Assembly (NCBI GenBank): GCA_030268105.1
Contig: BSDZ01000004.1
Coordinates: 6,304,001-6,368,000 of the forward strand
Source: Volvox africanus
Taxonomy: Eukaryota > Chlorophyta > Chlorophyceae > Chlamydomonadales > Volvocaceae
Direction: 5' to 3'
DNA length: 64,000 nt
A program made the position numbers and the translations under genes. Below the pieces are notes generated by a model. It worked only from the letters and a program-made list of their open reading frames with translations. It had not been told where the DNA came from and did not search any database. Below, one piece after another: positions 11,822-24,558 of this stretch; the stretch's first letter is position 1, and the number at the start of each line of letters is the position of its first letter.

Positions 11822-14800
11822 TCAGTCATCCCCCATCATGTTCAGCAAATCAAACACATTAGAGGTCTTGGTCGGCTTAGAGCCCTGCGCATCCGCGTAC
11901 TTCTTGAACAGGGCCTGTCCTTTGGACTCATGGGGTGGTTCCGGAGCATCCTTTTTGACGCCATGCGGTCCATGAAGGCCCTGTGTGCTATCGGCCTTGC
12001 CCTTCCGACCTCCACCAGTAGGGGCCGCAGGTCCCACCGCCGTGGACGGTCCGCTGGGGGCGCCAACAGGGGCGGCACCACCACCAGAGGTGCGGCCGGG
12101 GTGGCTGCGGCTGTCGCTGCTGGCACCTGCCGCCTCCGTGGCGGCGCCGCCGCCGCTGGCGCCACGTCCGCGGCCGTGCACGTGCACGTGAGCCAGCCCG
12201 TGCTCAGGACCGTGGTGCTGCGGATGAGGATGGTGTTGCGGCTCGTACGCGTGCCGTCCACCGTGGCGGCCACCTCCACCCTCTCCGCGGGCGTTGCCGT
12301 TGCCGGTGCTGCCGGCTCGGCCACCGTCAATCCTGCCACCCCGACCAGTGCCTCTTCCGCCAGCCCCACGACCGCCGCTGCGGGACAAACGCTCCCCGGC
12401 TACAGCTGCTGTCGCCGTTGAAGTTGCCTCCCCAGGCCCATCTCCCAACAGAACCGCCGCTGCCGCGGGCGCATGAGGCGAGGCTGGTTCATGGCGCGAG
12501 TGGCGACGGCCGGCGCCGGTACTGGCCCCTGGGACGCTCGGACCCGGCGCCAGCACCGGTGCCAGTGCGGCGGCAGAATCTGGCGGTTGGACCTGGACCT
12601 GAGGCAGTTGCGCCGCGGCGGAAGGGTCGCCGTCGGGAGTTCCTGAGCTGCTGAAGCGTCCCGTGAACCTACCGCCACCTCGGGGGCCGCGTCCGAAGCG
12701 GCCGCCGCCACGTTCACCGCCGCCGCCACGTTCACCACCGCCGCGGCGACCGCCGCCGCCGCCGCCACGGCGGCCACCACCACCGCCACCAAACTCTGTC
12801 TGTCCCGCACCTGTGCATGTCCACCGGCGTGGAGGAGATGGTGATGTCGGCAGCAACTTGCCAGTCAATATGCGAACGACGTTGGGGCTGTGTACGACAT
12901 CACCCCCACCCTCACCATATACTACTAAGCTAAGCTCAGCCAGTTGCCCAACTGACCATCATTCAGGGCCGCCACGTCGTCTTGCCGCGCCGTACCAGCT
13001 CCCTGCGCCGGTTCTTCGTGGTGGTAGTACGTTTTCCCTGTGAGCAGCGGGAGGAGGAGGGGGAAGTCGAATAAAACGGAGGAGGAGGGGGAGTGAAAGA
13101 CAACATCAATAACCAACCCCACTTTGGCCTTTGGGAGGGTATATACGACAGGTTGTACGGCAGACGACCTTGACAGGCTGTCAACTTGGTTTCATCGGCA
13201 GACTGCGCACGCGTGCTTGTGTGTAACTTTGTGTGACAAGAATTCTCCTTTCTTTTCATGTGTCTCAGGGCCTCGCTAAAGACCTCAGGGCCTCCAATTC
13301 AAAATACGGCATCAGACGGGTAAGTCGAGGTGAGCCAGCCACTAAAGGCCTAAAGGCCCGGGCGTCCTAATAGCCCTCACCACCTCGATGCGCCAGGGGG
13401 CGAAACTCTCCGCCACGTCCGCGACTCCCCCCACGTCCCCTGATGCCATCTCGAGCACCCCCCCGCCAGCCTCGGAGCCCCCGGCTGCCGCCACCGACAC
13501 GCCCAGCGTGAGGACTCAGGCCGCCAGCGTGGAATGCCCCGCCGAGCCCCAGGCCCGCCGCCGCGGCGGCCGCCGCCGCCGAGGCGGCGGCAGCGACGGT
13601 GGTGCCGTCAGAGCTCGGCGTCCCGTGCTGCTCATCCTCAGAGGAATGCAGGTGCTCCTGCGCATCGAGAAATTCCTCTTCATCTTCGCCGTACTCCTCG
13701 TCCAACTCATCGCCGTCACCAACGGTTAGTACACGCTGTTGCGACTCCGTGGCCTCTGACGGCGTTGGCGGCGCCTGGATTGTGAGCGCCGCCATAGCGG
13801 TGACGGCTTTGACTGCCGCCGCCGCTGCAGCAGACGCCTCTGCTGCCGCGGCGGCGTGCGCTGCGGCCTCACTGGCCTGCCGCCTAGCCGTTTCCTGCTC
13901 CGCTGCAGCCCGGCGCAGAGCCGCCTCTTCCGTGGGAACATTAGCGCCGCCTTCCGGGCCTGCATAAATATTGTTTTGTACTAAGTACCAAAAATGGGAT
14001 TGTTTGGGATTTTTCATGTACTACGGATTTTCATAAACTACTATTCCGCGCTAGTACGGCGGCTTTACCAAACACTGGCTTCCTCGCGTATTAAACTAGA
14101 CTTCGATTAGACTTCACGGAAATGTTTTGAATATTTTACATTATATTGATATCAAATCCTATAATATGATAATGATTTGTTGTGATATCAGGATGCAGAC
14201 TCTTCATTAAAGGAGTACCCTGAAACCCTAAATCTACGGCACATCGGGTCCGCAATACTCGACCGCCAACAGAACCAAAACAGATCCAGGGGCCTTGTTG
14301 CTTGCTACCGGTCACAATCGGCAGGTGGGTAACGAGAAAATGACGGCGGTGGAAAAGAAGACGCAGCCTCCCTAGACCGATTACTGTACCTGGTGCAGAT
14401 GTCGCTGCTGGCGCCACGGACCGCTGATGCTGTGGAGGCCGCTCTGGGGCAGACGCATGCGGCGGCGGCGCAGCCGCCGGTGCTGTCACTGTAGCAGGCG
14501 GTGGTGACATCGTTGCCGATAATGCCGGTGCTGGCGGCGGCGGCGGCGGCGGCGGCGGCGCTACTGCGACTGCCGACTCCACCGGTCGAGGACGCTGCAG
14601 AATCTGAACTTGCTGGTGTAAGTCAATCGTGTACGGCATGCCCAATGGCGGCGGTTGCATCTGCTGTTGTTGTACAAGATGCGGCGGCGGCGGTGGCTGC
14701 TGCATCTGCGGTGGTGGTGGCGGCGGCGGCTGCATCAACCCGGGAGGGGGTATCTGCTGCTGCGGCAGCGGCGGTGGATGGGGCAGCAGTCGCTGCATGG

Positions 14801-17800
14801 GCCCTGGTGGCGGCGGCGGTGGCGGCGGCGGGTGGTGATGCAGTACAACCGGCACTGCAACAGCCGCCATGGGCAGTATCGCCGCCTGCGCCATCTGTGG
14901 TGGCGGCGGGGCTGGCGCCGCCGTTGCCGGCGCCACACCAGGCAACGCCCCCGGCATAAGCTGCGCAGGATGTGCAAGCTCCAGCAAGTGCGAGTGGAGG
15001 TGCGGGTGACCTGGCGGCAGCCGTTCAAACGCGCTGGCGGCTCCGCCAGGCCCCGCTGCGGCACCGAGATCTATTGCAATGAGATGCGGCATCGGCGGCG
15101 GCGGCGGCATTCCCACCAGCGGTATCGGCGCTCCCGGCGGCAGCGCTGCTGCCAGCGGCCCGGGTACCAGCGCCCCCGCCGCCAGGCCGCCGGCGCCCGG
15201 CGGCATGCCTGCGACAGCCGGCAATGCTATTGCCCCTGGCGCCGCTTGCGGCGGCGGCAGAAGCGGGGCACTGCTGTGCGACACAAACGCCCTTTCCTTA
15301 AAATCCACTCCAACTCGTTCCCTCGCGATGCGCTCCTCAATCTCCCTCTCCCGAGACAAAGTGTCCACGGGACGCGCCGCACCAAACGGATTCGATTTCG
15401 GCTTGCCGGCGGCCGCCGCGGAAGAAGGCGATAATCCCGCCGCTGCCGCTGCCGCTGCCACCGCTTGTCCAGGAGAGGATAACGCTGCCTCCCCTGCTGC
15501 TGCTGCCGTACTTGTGTCAACTGTTTAGGATAACCGAACCGAGCAGTAAAAAGAATTATCAAACACATACGACGTACACTGTTTGAATACATTTATAAGA
15601 AAAAATAAATTTATATACTAGGGAAATACTAAATATATATTCCACGGAAGCATTTGACAATGCAATCAAATTGTGTTGCACAGAAACATTAAATACATTT
15701 TAATATAAATTTACTTTACTAATAGATTAAAAATATAAATGGCACAGGCGCATGCCGCCTCTAGACCCCACTTTAAGCTCCCTGCATGATTTGGTTGCAA
15801 CGATCTGCCCGGGTCGTACCTGCCGCAGCTTCGAAACCATCCTCTCCGATAGACGCGGATACGGCAATCGTGGAGTTAGATCGAGGTTGGAGCTTGAGCC
15901 GAGGACGCTCCCCCCCTTCTATCACTGGCATGGATTGGTGCTGCGGCAGCGGCGGCGGCGGTGGCGGCAGCATTGGCGCAGCGGGACGCGGGGCCATGAC
16001 GTCCCGAAGGTCAGTGTGGAGCGGTGGCGGCGGCGCACCCAATCGTGAGCCCCAACGGTCGTCGCCGCCGCCCGGGCCCTGCCAACGGTCAGGGCCGGCG
16101 CCGGGTGGTGGCCGCCGGCCCGGCCCACCTGCATTAACGAAAAACAGAAAACCAAGAACCAATATCTGCCATAAAAGGCGAACTGACAAAGAATTAATAT
16201 TCGTGTTTGCCAGCGGCAGGGGACAGGACGCATGCTTTGGCTTCAAGTCGTGTCCGTGCACCTTAGCCCGATCGCGTGCCCTTAATGCCGTACCAGCCCA
16301 CATGAGGCGTCCCAAATGTCAATGAGAGGTCAGTGAGTGCCGGGCGGTCGTACGCGTGAAGTCAGTTGGGGTTACCGCAACTCAATCCAATCCGCACCTG
16401 GCGGCCCGTACGGATCGTCGTACCGGGACTCCATTTGTGGATGCGGGAACGGTCCCCGAATGCCACCGTACGGACCTCCTCCACGTGGGCCACCGCCGTA
16501 CGGCAGTCCCCCTCCGAAGCGATCTGCGGGCCCTGCACATACGGCAGAGGGATGGAGAACGGGGATGGTACACAGCTACACATCACGATGCAGTAAGCTA
16601 CTAACCGGCACTGTTCGGGGTTCTATGATTAATAATCACGAGTACGGTTTTTGTACGGAAGGTGTGTTTCAACCCCCCTGTGTACGGACACTTCTTCAGC
16701 GAGCTTTCTCGTGCATATTAGGGCCTTACTTAGCTATAATACGACTGGGGCAGTTTCTGTAAACTCTTTATCACCGCGGCAGTGTAGAGACAGGGACAAT
16801 CCTTAGATGTCAATTCGCTACCATAACGTAATAACAAACGATGGCACGGTTTTGACGCACCTGGCACACCCCGGTGCCAATCCTCCTCCCGACTACCCGA
16901 CCGCCGCGGCGGGTGGCCGCCCCGCGTCGGGCTGAAGTCCCTGAAGCCCGTCCTGCTATAGGGCCCCGAATCGGACCTGTACGGCAGAAAGCTGGTTAGC
17001 CGTTATATTAAGGTAGGTACACGCTCCCCCATAACACAAACCAAAGTTAGGCTGCGGCGGGTCAACGCAGCCTAATAGGTGTTTGACCCAAGCTGACCAA
17101 GATCGCCCCCGCCCTAACGTACTGGCCCGGGGAGCTGCTCCGAGACCAAAACCACATCCAGCATTCACACATAAGTCATGAACACGCGCCAACCAGGTGG
17201 AGCGAATAACGGCATGGAAGAGTGATCTAATCATGTCGATCTCCCCGCATCCTTGTCGCTATACATTCGGGATCGTACCTGCCCATGCTAAAGCTGCTGT
17301 GAGAGGACAGTGGGCCGTCACGCTGTCCCCCACCGCCGTACGGCTGCCGATCGCCGTACCCGCGACCACCGGCGTACGGTCCGCCAACGTACGGCCCACC
17401 GTCGTATCCGGGATGGCTGTATTGCGTGTCTAACCTCCCCGACGAGCGGCGGGCTGGGGGACCGTACGAATACTCTTCTGCGCAGAGAACGGTAACAAGC
17501 GTGGAGCGGGGCGGGTGTAATATTTGCGGCTATATTGTACGACTGTAAACATTGCCGTAGCACTCCTCCCCCCCCTCGACACACACTTCAGCCTCCCAGC
17601 CAATTTGGTGTCGTTGTAGCAAATTCCTTTAATAGGCCCCCGTCGCATGTAACCGCCACGATCGCTGGGTGCCCAACCGACAACTACCAACCACTACAAC
17701 GGTACATAAAAAAGCTGTGGCCAGTAGACGCCTAAAAATCCCGTATGCATGGAGTCATGCATCTCACCTTCATAAGTCTCACTTTGGCCATCTTTTGCAT

Positions 17801-19514
17801 GTGCCCAGACGCGGCACCCCTGGATCTCGATCTGTGGCGGCGGCGACGATCATCATGACACGTGTGTGTGTTTGGAGGCGGGGGCAGCGCTCACGAGGTC
17901 ATGTTAAGGACAGCCCCCCCCCTTCGCCCCCCTCCCCTTACTTCGTTTAATCTTCTGCACACCGTATCCACGTCCTTCCTGCTGCCGAGATCCAGCTCGT
18001 AGACTGCCTCGCCAGGCACACGCCTGCGGCCGATCACCTGCATGATGGGGCCGAGGCGCGCTATTGTGGACACGACCAGTAACAATCCCGAGAATCTGCG
18101 AATTTAAGTAATCCGCGATTCCGATTAATCTGTGAATCCAAGTATCCGAGAAATCGGAGAGGAAGGCTGGGTTCCCCCAATCCCCAGCTGAGAAAAACAC
18201 ACACACACACACAATCCCGCACGCCCATACACACCAAACACGAATGTAGATTTCCTATGTTTTCCGTGCCACCTCGCCGCCAGCACCCTGGTCCCTCCCT
18301 CCCTCCCTCCCTCACGTGAATATCAATTTCGCCCAACCATATCCATCTCCTGCCCAACATGTTCAGCCGTTGCCATTTTCGTTGCGCGCCCCTCTCTCCA
18401 TCCTGCCTCTGCTGCTGCTGCTGCTGCTACTGCTTACCTCCAACCAAACCCAGATCCAGATCCAGATTCCAGATCCTATTCCAGATCCAAACGTTCCCGA
18501 GGCAACCACCTACTCGCGCAGAGCGCTTAAGGAGCCCCAAAACCATTTCTCTCTCTTGGCTCAGCTCTTCACTGTGTTGATACGATCGGGGCGGGCCGTG
18601 ACGGGGGCTCCCTCCCCTTTCCCCTTCCTCTGCTCCCCTCAATCAGACCTTTCCAGCCGCACCTGAATGGAGAACAGCAAATCAGACATCATTCGGTCCA
18701 CCTCCCATAGCGCAAAGTCGTCCGGGACGCCACCGAAAAGAACCCCGTATGTTGCGGGGCGGGGAGGTTCGGATGGCTTGGCGGCTTCTTCGGCCTCCCG
18801 CGTCTTCTCCACTGCAGACGGGCCCGAGGAGTTGAGTGGATTGAGAGGAGGGTGAGAGAGAACGAGGGTGGAACGAAAATTTTACACAAAGATCGCGAAA
18901 AGAGCAACGGAAGGGGTTCAGTCGCCGGTTGTAGCCTGTTTTGGATGTGGGTCCCAGGTAAAGGAATGAGTGGGATGCGGCTGCATTGGTGCAAGGCCCT
19001 GTTTATTGAGGAACGGAAAGACAGAGCTTGTTTAAGAGTATTAAAAGGTAAGAATCGGACATGTCCAACTATGTGCTTTTTGGGGGGTTGTGGCAAAAGG
19101 TAGGCAAAAAGTAGTTGGAAAAGGAAAATGGTGCCCGACCAAACGTGTGAGGGTGTCCAATGCCATGGAAAGCAACAGCCTGTGTTAAGGCCGCCACCGC
19201 AGCAATATTTCAGAGGGCAGCATATGAATTCATAATGCACACATTGCGCCATTAATATGAAGGAGCATATGGAACAGCAAGACAGACCCGCCCCGGCTGG
19301 ACGAATCGTTCCTAGCGCTGCATCCGTAGTCGATGAGCATACCGAGTGCAACTGACATTGCGACCAACCTAGGGCTGGAAGTGCCGTGTGAACCGGCTTC
19401 ATCCCCGTCTTCACTGATGTCTTATGATCCCCCACCACCGCACGATTCGGACTTACATTCATCAACCTCATCAGCCCAATTTAACTTGACGCCGGATATG
19501 AGTTCATTCTCCAT
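11822..19514 (-). CDS. eIF4B-like translation initiation factor (RRM, RGG-rich)
   Basis: Twelve exons, right to left: 19514-19457, 18811-18663, 18037-17942, 17831-17783, 17477-17279, 16976-16861, 16532-16398, 16128-15820, 15520-14390, 13959-13381, 13037-12957 and 12810-11822. Every junction is phase-consistent and the model gives 1296 residues. The N terminus MENELISGVKLNWADEVDE has the WADE motif of eIF4B. Exons 2-4 form an RRM: ATYGVLFGGVP (strand 1), ALWEVDRMMSDLL (helix 1), VIGRRRVPGEAVYELDL (strands 2-3) and GCRVWAHA (strand 4). Exons 5-7 are Tyr/Gly-rich (GGPYVGGPYAGG). Exon 8 holds RPRLKLQPRS. Exon 9 holds SNPFGAARPVDTLSREREIE, the eIF4B block next to its RNA/eIF3-binding region, then Pro/Gln runs. 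Exons 10-12 are acidic, then RGG-rich, and end NVFDLLNMMGDD. eIF4B stimulates the eIF4A helicase on mRNA 5' UTRs in the cytosol. The protein is roughly twice the length of human eIF4B because of low-complexity expansions. Confidence 0.83.
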
Positions 19515-20057
19515 CCTGCCGCTGTCGAGCCGACGTCTTCGCGCGTACCCACGATCGTCGGAAATGCGTCAACTTCTGAGATCAAAAAGCTAGCTCGTAT
19601 ATCAATTTGAAAAATCACGAGACAGTAGCTGGCAGCCTTACCACAGAGCCTGGCAGCCTTACGGCTGCCCGGGAGAATATTGGGCAGATGGCTTGCGGCA
19701 CAGAGTCCTACAACATCAACACATCGTGAAATTTGTTTAGATATGTCTACCTACTTAAGCGTTGACGCAATGAATAGAGCAAAGCATGTCTGCACAGCGG
19801 AAAGAGTTGTACGCTCGCACGACAATATTACTTCAAGAAAAGCTGAGCTTATCCAAGCGTCTGTGTTAAAACGTTATACATGGGGTTTAATTGTTTCCCT
19901 TAGCTTAAGCTTCCCTCTTCCCAGCCAACTTTGCCATCCGTGCTTTAGTCCTTACTTTTTTCTTGCGATTTTACTGTTGTACCCGAAATTGACCTGAATC
20001 TCTTTAGTTCTGATAATCCGTTTTCATACACTCTTCGGCAAACCCAAGCATCTTCAG
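19515..20057. promoter_or_regulatory. Divergent promoter region, eIF4B (-) / CFAP141 (+)
   Basis: Only 543 bp separate the start codons of two genes that point away from each other, so both promoters and 5' UTRs must lie here unless there are upstream non-coding exons. CTTCAG stands directly before the CFAP141 ATG and could be a 3' splice site, which would put its transcription start further left. No TATA box is clear. Inferred from gene layout. Confidence 0.5.
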
Positions 20058-20603
20058 ATGTCTTACGTCCCGAAGAACGTGCGTGACACCGCAAGGAAGA
20101 ATGACCTATACGCCAAGCTGGAACGCGAACAAGCACAGGAGACACACCATTCCGTTGTCGCGCACTGGGCGGAGCGTGATCGAAGGCGTGAGCCGGTGAA
20201 CACACTCCGCGGGGCCACTATGACGCTCCAAGCGACGGCCAAAGAGCGCGAGGCGGGGATCAAGGCGGGCCTAGCAACCGTTAAAGCCGCTCGTCAGGCC
20301 CGGCTGAAGGAGCTGTATGAACGAGGTGCGCCCGAACACGAGGTGGTGCACGACCTGGTGCGGCAACCCGATCGCGATGTCCTTCACGCTTACATACCCG
20401 CCTCTCACGCTTACCTCACCTTTCCCGCGCTTACCCAACTTAGCACCACCCGAATCAAAATCCACAAAGGGTGTACCGTATGTTATCTTTTAACTTGCGT
20501 TCCCGTTTTCCCCATTCCCATCCTTATGTCGGAAACAGAAGCGCTGATGTACGAGGAGGAGCTCAATGCACGGGGCCTTAGCCTCGTGAAACCCAGGGAC
20601 TAA
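20058..20603 (+). CDS. CFAP141: CFAP141, ciliary microtubule inner protein
   Basis: Two exons, 20058-20325 and 20539-20603, encode 110 residues. The junction restores the family core: QARLKELYER joins at a split Glu codon to EALMYEEELNARGLSLVKP. This matches the C1orf189/CFAP141 pattern RxxxLxxLYxxExxxYxxELxxxGL. The upstream part is a charged helix with NTLRGATMTLQATA, also family-like. CFAP141 is a small protein inside axonemal doublet microtubules. The intron is 213 nt, a multiple of three, with no in-frame stop, so an unspliced message would encode a 181-residue form with a 71-residue insert. The start MSYVPKNVRDTARKNDL is a good N terminus for this short family. The gene lies between two minus-strand genes. 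Confidence 0.78.
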   Translation: MSYVPKNVRDTARKNDLYAKLEREQAQETHHSVVAHWAERDRRREPVNTLRGATMTLQATAKEREAGIKAGLATVKAARQARLKELYERGAPEHEVVHDLVRQPDRDVLHAYIPASHAYLTFPALTQLSTTRIKIHKGCTVCYLLTCVPVFPIPILMSETEALMYEEELNARGLSLVKPRD

Positions 20604-22486
20604 GTCCAGTCCGGAGCACTTGAGGGGGCCACGGTTGCCCGGGGGTCCCCGGTCCCTCCGGAAGAGCCGCAATGCGTCGGCATGCATGAACTGCCAACGC
20701 GCATTACGAATCACATTTCTCGACATACATGGGAAGCCTCTTGCCCGATTCACCCCTAGTCACGCTTCATCATTCAATGACCCTAGTGGACACCATATAC
20801 AACAGCGCGTCTGCTGACGGGAAAGCCAAAGCCGTGCACGTGCTTTAGGGGAGGGAGGGAAAGGCTGTACACAGCGCAGCCGGGTTTGTGGAGCTGATTA
20901 CACTCGCACCCCTTCGTCGCAGCTACGCCATTGGAGGCGGACCTAATCCTCGCCAGCCGTAAGTCCTCTTGGTCTCAAGATGGCAGTTGCAGTAGCAGTA
21001 GGATTTATGGTACGCGGTAATAGATTGCCATCAGTGGCAATGGCAGTAAGATACGAACCACTAGTACGAACCAAACCTGGTGTGGGGAAGTGAGCCACCT
21101 ACGTCCCCGGCTAGGAAATGCGACTCGCCGCAACGGCGCTGGCCCCTTGGACTTCCTTATTGCGTCTGTCCACATGGACTGTCAGCTCGATCTGTTGATC
21201 ATCCGGAAGTCGGAGGTTCAAGGGAACCTGCAGCCAGCCCAGTCGGAAGAAGGGAAGATGTAAACGGATCGCGGGGAGAGGGACACGTGCGGAGGTCCGA
21301 AGCAGCAGCAGCGATTAGAAGCGGCTTTTCGGTTGGTCAGCACACAAGAGCGGCGCTAACGGTTGGAAAGGGCGCACGGAGTGCGGTGTTCCAGATACAG
21401 AAAGATACCGATCGCGGGGAGTGAGGGTACGGTGCGGCGGGGGAATACGGAAGATGCGGTGTACTGCAGAAGGGATATGAGATTTTGTGGCCCCGAAAGA
21501 GGGGGACCACTCACGGTAATTAAAAAATGTCCGACATGCCATCCAAACACGCATTCCCGGCTTCTTCGTCCGCCCCTCCCCTTGCCCTTCATAGCTGCGC
21601 TGGCGAAAGGAAGGCACGTAGGTGTGGGATCAGGAAACAACTTAAGAGCACGAAGTGTGCAGAGTCCCAGCAGGCCTTATGCAGTCGGGACTATGCAGGG
21701 AGGATGTAACTTTCTGATATCTCATCAAGTGCCTGAAAGTCTCAAACGCCTCTGGACGCTGCAAACTATATGGGGCAGCGCTGAGTCGCAAATTGGCTTC
21801 TCATGTTCCGCATCGTTATCATTTCAAGACAATGTGGAGACGGAGTTGAGACCGGGAATGAGTTTCACAGTAGTGATGTTGTGATGGGGATAGCGATATG
21901 AAGGGACGCGCCGCAGTGCGACCTTGAAGATGGTGCGTGCTGTATGACTGCGTGCTGTATGACAGTAATCTAGTATTCCAATCCCTTGCGGAAACGCATA
22001 ATAGGGGTAGCGTCAAGGGAGCCGATGACGGTGGAGGTGGTAGTGGTAATGTGTAACGGACCCAGTTGCCCCCCCCCCCCCGTGCCAGCCACAGCCCCGT
22101 CTCTTGTCGCAATCTCAGGACTCAGAACGAGTACCAGTACGTTTCAGTCGACCTTCGCCATTTTGCATGAGCAGTAATCCGGGCAGCGCACCCAGGCAGA
22201 CCCGTATCGGTTAGAATACACTGCACTGCACCCCTAAAACCCTAAAACCCACCCTCCCCAGTAAGAAACCCGGTTATCGGTTAGTAATTGCACTTCTCAG
22301 TAGCAATACCAGGCCGCCTCTATTCCCCAGCCCCCTCGTCCCCGCCCCGGATGATGGCCAGCGAGCCCTCGTTTGCACAGATGGAAGAGGGAAGGCACGT
22401 GCCCTGTCATGGCCAGAAATGACATATCTCCAGGAACGGCACATTCCCGGATATGACACATTCCCAACAGGCGCTATCCTCTCCCT
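20604..22486. other. Convergent intergenic region, CFAP141 / bL9
   Basis: Holds the 3' ends of CFAP141 (+) and bL9 (-). No open frame here shows a domain or phased exons. A TGTAA word, the usual poly(A) signal of volvocine algae, lies at 21259-21263 but is 656 nt past the CFAP141 stop. A 12-nt C run is found near 22070 and a telomere-like repeat at 22232-22250. Confidence 0.5.
22232..22250. repeat. Interstitial telomere-like repeat (CCCTAAAA)2
   Basis: Two head-to-tail CCCTAAAA units followed by CCC. The complement TTTTAGGG is the Chlamydomonas telomere unit, so this is either a tiny interstitial telomeric tract or chance. Confidence 0.6.
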
Positions 22487-24209
22487 TCACATCCTCTTCC
22501 CCACCTTGAAGGTACCGTACGTCTTAATGTCCGCCTCCGTGAGGAAGTGGCTGGGGTCCAGCTGGATGCCCAGCTGCCGAAGGACCGCCTTCCGGATGCT
22601 TTCCGGGGAGACAGTGGGGCCCACGAACCGCTCCGGATCAGTATTGGACGCGAGCCGGGTCAGGACCTGAAACCAGCGGGGTAAGAGGACTTAGACGACA
22701 CAGCTATGTGCTCGTTGGAGGCAAGCCAGGTAGGCCAGAGCCGGTAGGATCCACTCCGAGCCGGGTGGAGTATTGATGATGTCCAAGCGATTGGTGTGTC
22801 TGTCCGTAAATCGCTGTCGTTCATCATGTCCCCCCCCCCCCACAAACCCAACCGTTCGAGGCAGTAACATGATTATGGGACATAAAACCTCACATGGGAC
22901 ATGGCTTTCAGCGCATCGCGAAATGCTCAAAACCCGTCCTGTCGAGCATAATGCACAAGACATGACGACGGCCATGCGCACAGCGCTGGAGACGGCACCT
23001 CTCCAGTCTCACCACGGACTTCCGGCTAAGCGCCCGGAGGAGCTTCTCCAGCACCCCCTCCTGCGTGTTTGCGTCTCTTGACACCTTTTCCGCGTCTGTC
23101 TGCGCCAAAAAAACGTACCACGCATGCGTCGCGATGCAAGAAAGGGAAGACAAATATCGCATGTAGCACTGCATATCTGAATCTCATGAATCAGATAATA
23201 TAAGTAAGCTTTCAAGAAGTCGCAGTGCTCCGCTCGTGCCCTTTGTTGCGAGATGGTGGCCTCAAGCTCCTTGTGAACGGCACGGCACGCAGCTTGCAGG
23301 TTACAAAGAATTGCTCGCCCCCATGCATGTGCCAAACCTGTCCCACGTCCCGAGCCCCCCTGGCCGGGTCCCTGACTCACACTTACCTCCCCCTCCTCCC
23401 AAACACACACACACACACCCAGCACGCACCAAGGCGTATTTGGCGATGTTTTCCGGAGTCGCATAGGCCGCATCACCGCTGGGGTAGAGCTCATGGCGCA
23501 TGCGGCCACGTTTCACTTGCACCACATCACCTTGACGACCCAAGCCTTTAAGATCCTGCATGTAACGGATCCAGAAAAATCCACATCCAGGAACCAGATC
23601 GAAAGAGATAGGAAGCCCGTGGGGCGGCAGATAGGTAGGGCGAGACGGCGGAAGGAGGATGCCAGGGAGGCCGGGCAAGGGGTGTGGGCGTGTGGGCGAA
23701 GGCGTTCTGTTGCCCGAAAGGGGATGCCTGGCCACCAAGCCTGGCCACCGACAGCAGGGAGTTAACGACCAGGAAAACAATCATAGATATGTTGGACGCA
23801 GCACATAATGATCTTCAAACAGGATCGGGACCCTTATATTGTGAGCAGGGAATAGCACGCCTGCCGAGGTAAAACACATATGGCTGTTGCTTGCCTTTCG
23901 AAGCACCACTCTTATTAGCCTCGCATCTTCCTCGGATGACCGACGACGCTCGTTTGATGCTCCTTTAGCTCCTTTGGCCGCCAAAGTCGCGAATGAGGAC
24001 TGGCTATTGGACGTCCCGATGTTGGCTGACAAACCGGAGGAGCTAGCTACGCCAGCAGTGCGTTCGAAGCTATTTGATGATGGTACGTATGACTCTACTG
24101 CCACCAATGGACCTGCATCTCTTGCCGCACCAAGGAGGCTCCGAACACATTGCTGCGCCAAAGCCCAACTTCGTAATGTTTGCATCTTGTTCTTCCCCAA
24201 TGGAGTCAT
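22487..24209 (-). CDS. Organellar ribosomal protein bL9
   Basis: Exons right to left: 24209-23895, 23555-23430, about 23269-23210, 23099-23013 and 22666-22487. The bL9 signature is DLKGLGRQGDVVQVKRGRMR, then HELYPSGDAAYATPENIAKY; a charged linker follows (ELEATISQQRARAEH, EGVLEKLLRALSRKSV), and the C domain reads FVGPTVSPESIRKAVLRQLG and EADIKTYGTFKV. bL9 is a long two-domain protein of the large ribosomal subunit. The roughly 100-residue leader starts MTPLGKNKMQTLRSWALAQQ and looks like an organelle transit peptide; mitochondrion versus plastid is not decided. A second possible start is ATG 24185. Intron 1 begins GCAAGC, a GC-AG intron. The donor of the third exon is unclear: no GT stands at the expected place, so a short segment or sequence error may be missed. 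The C terminus lacks the last strands of typical bL9 and may continue in an unseen exon. Confidence 0.8.
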
Positions 24210-24558
24210 TGCAGCAGCATGGATATGGGGCGTCCAATGCTGGTTGATTAACGGAAACAACCATCTGCCGTACACCTTCGACGCGTTCCAACAGCTTGGC
24301 ACTGATTATGATGTGTTATTACATGATCAATGTTCACAATTGTACTTGATTCAAGATGTGTCACGGCTTCGGCTGCGGAGCTTACACCAAGACATATGAA
24401 TGGCTGACAGTATCTGGTTGTCATGATCATTACTACCATCGATAGCTTTAGTGATTATATTTTATATCGTATCTTTTAATAAGTTGAAAATTTAAATGTA
24501 GAAGTTCTCGTCAAGTTTTTCTTTAATACTGACAGACGAGGGAGGAAGGTTAGGAAGA
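24210..24558. promoter_or_regulatory. Divergent promoter region, bL9 (-) / CFAP57-like (+)
   Basis: 349 bp lie between the two start codons, so the promoters are shared or back to back. The right half (24430-24530) is AT-rich. No element is certain. Confidence 0.5.

Noticed and set aside
14501..15434. Plus-strand Gly- and Ala-rich long frames
   Set aside because: Antisense of the Pro/Gln/Ala exon of the eIF4B-like gene.
19333..19593. Plus-strand frame starting MSIPSATDIATNLGLEVPCE
   Set aside because: It overlaps the first eIF4B exon and its donor on the other strand, where the WADE start motif and phase agree. Treated as a shadow.
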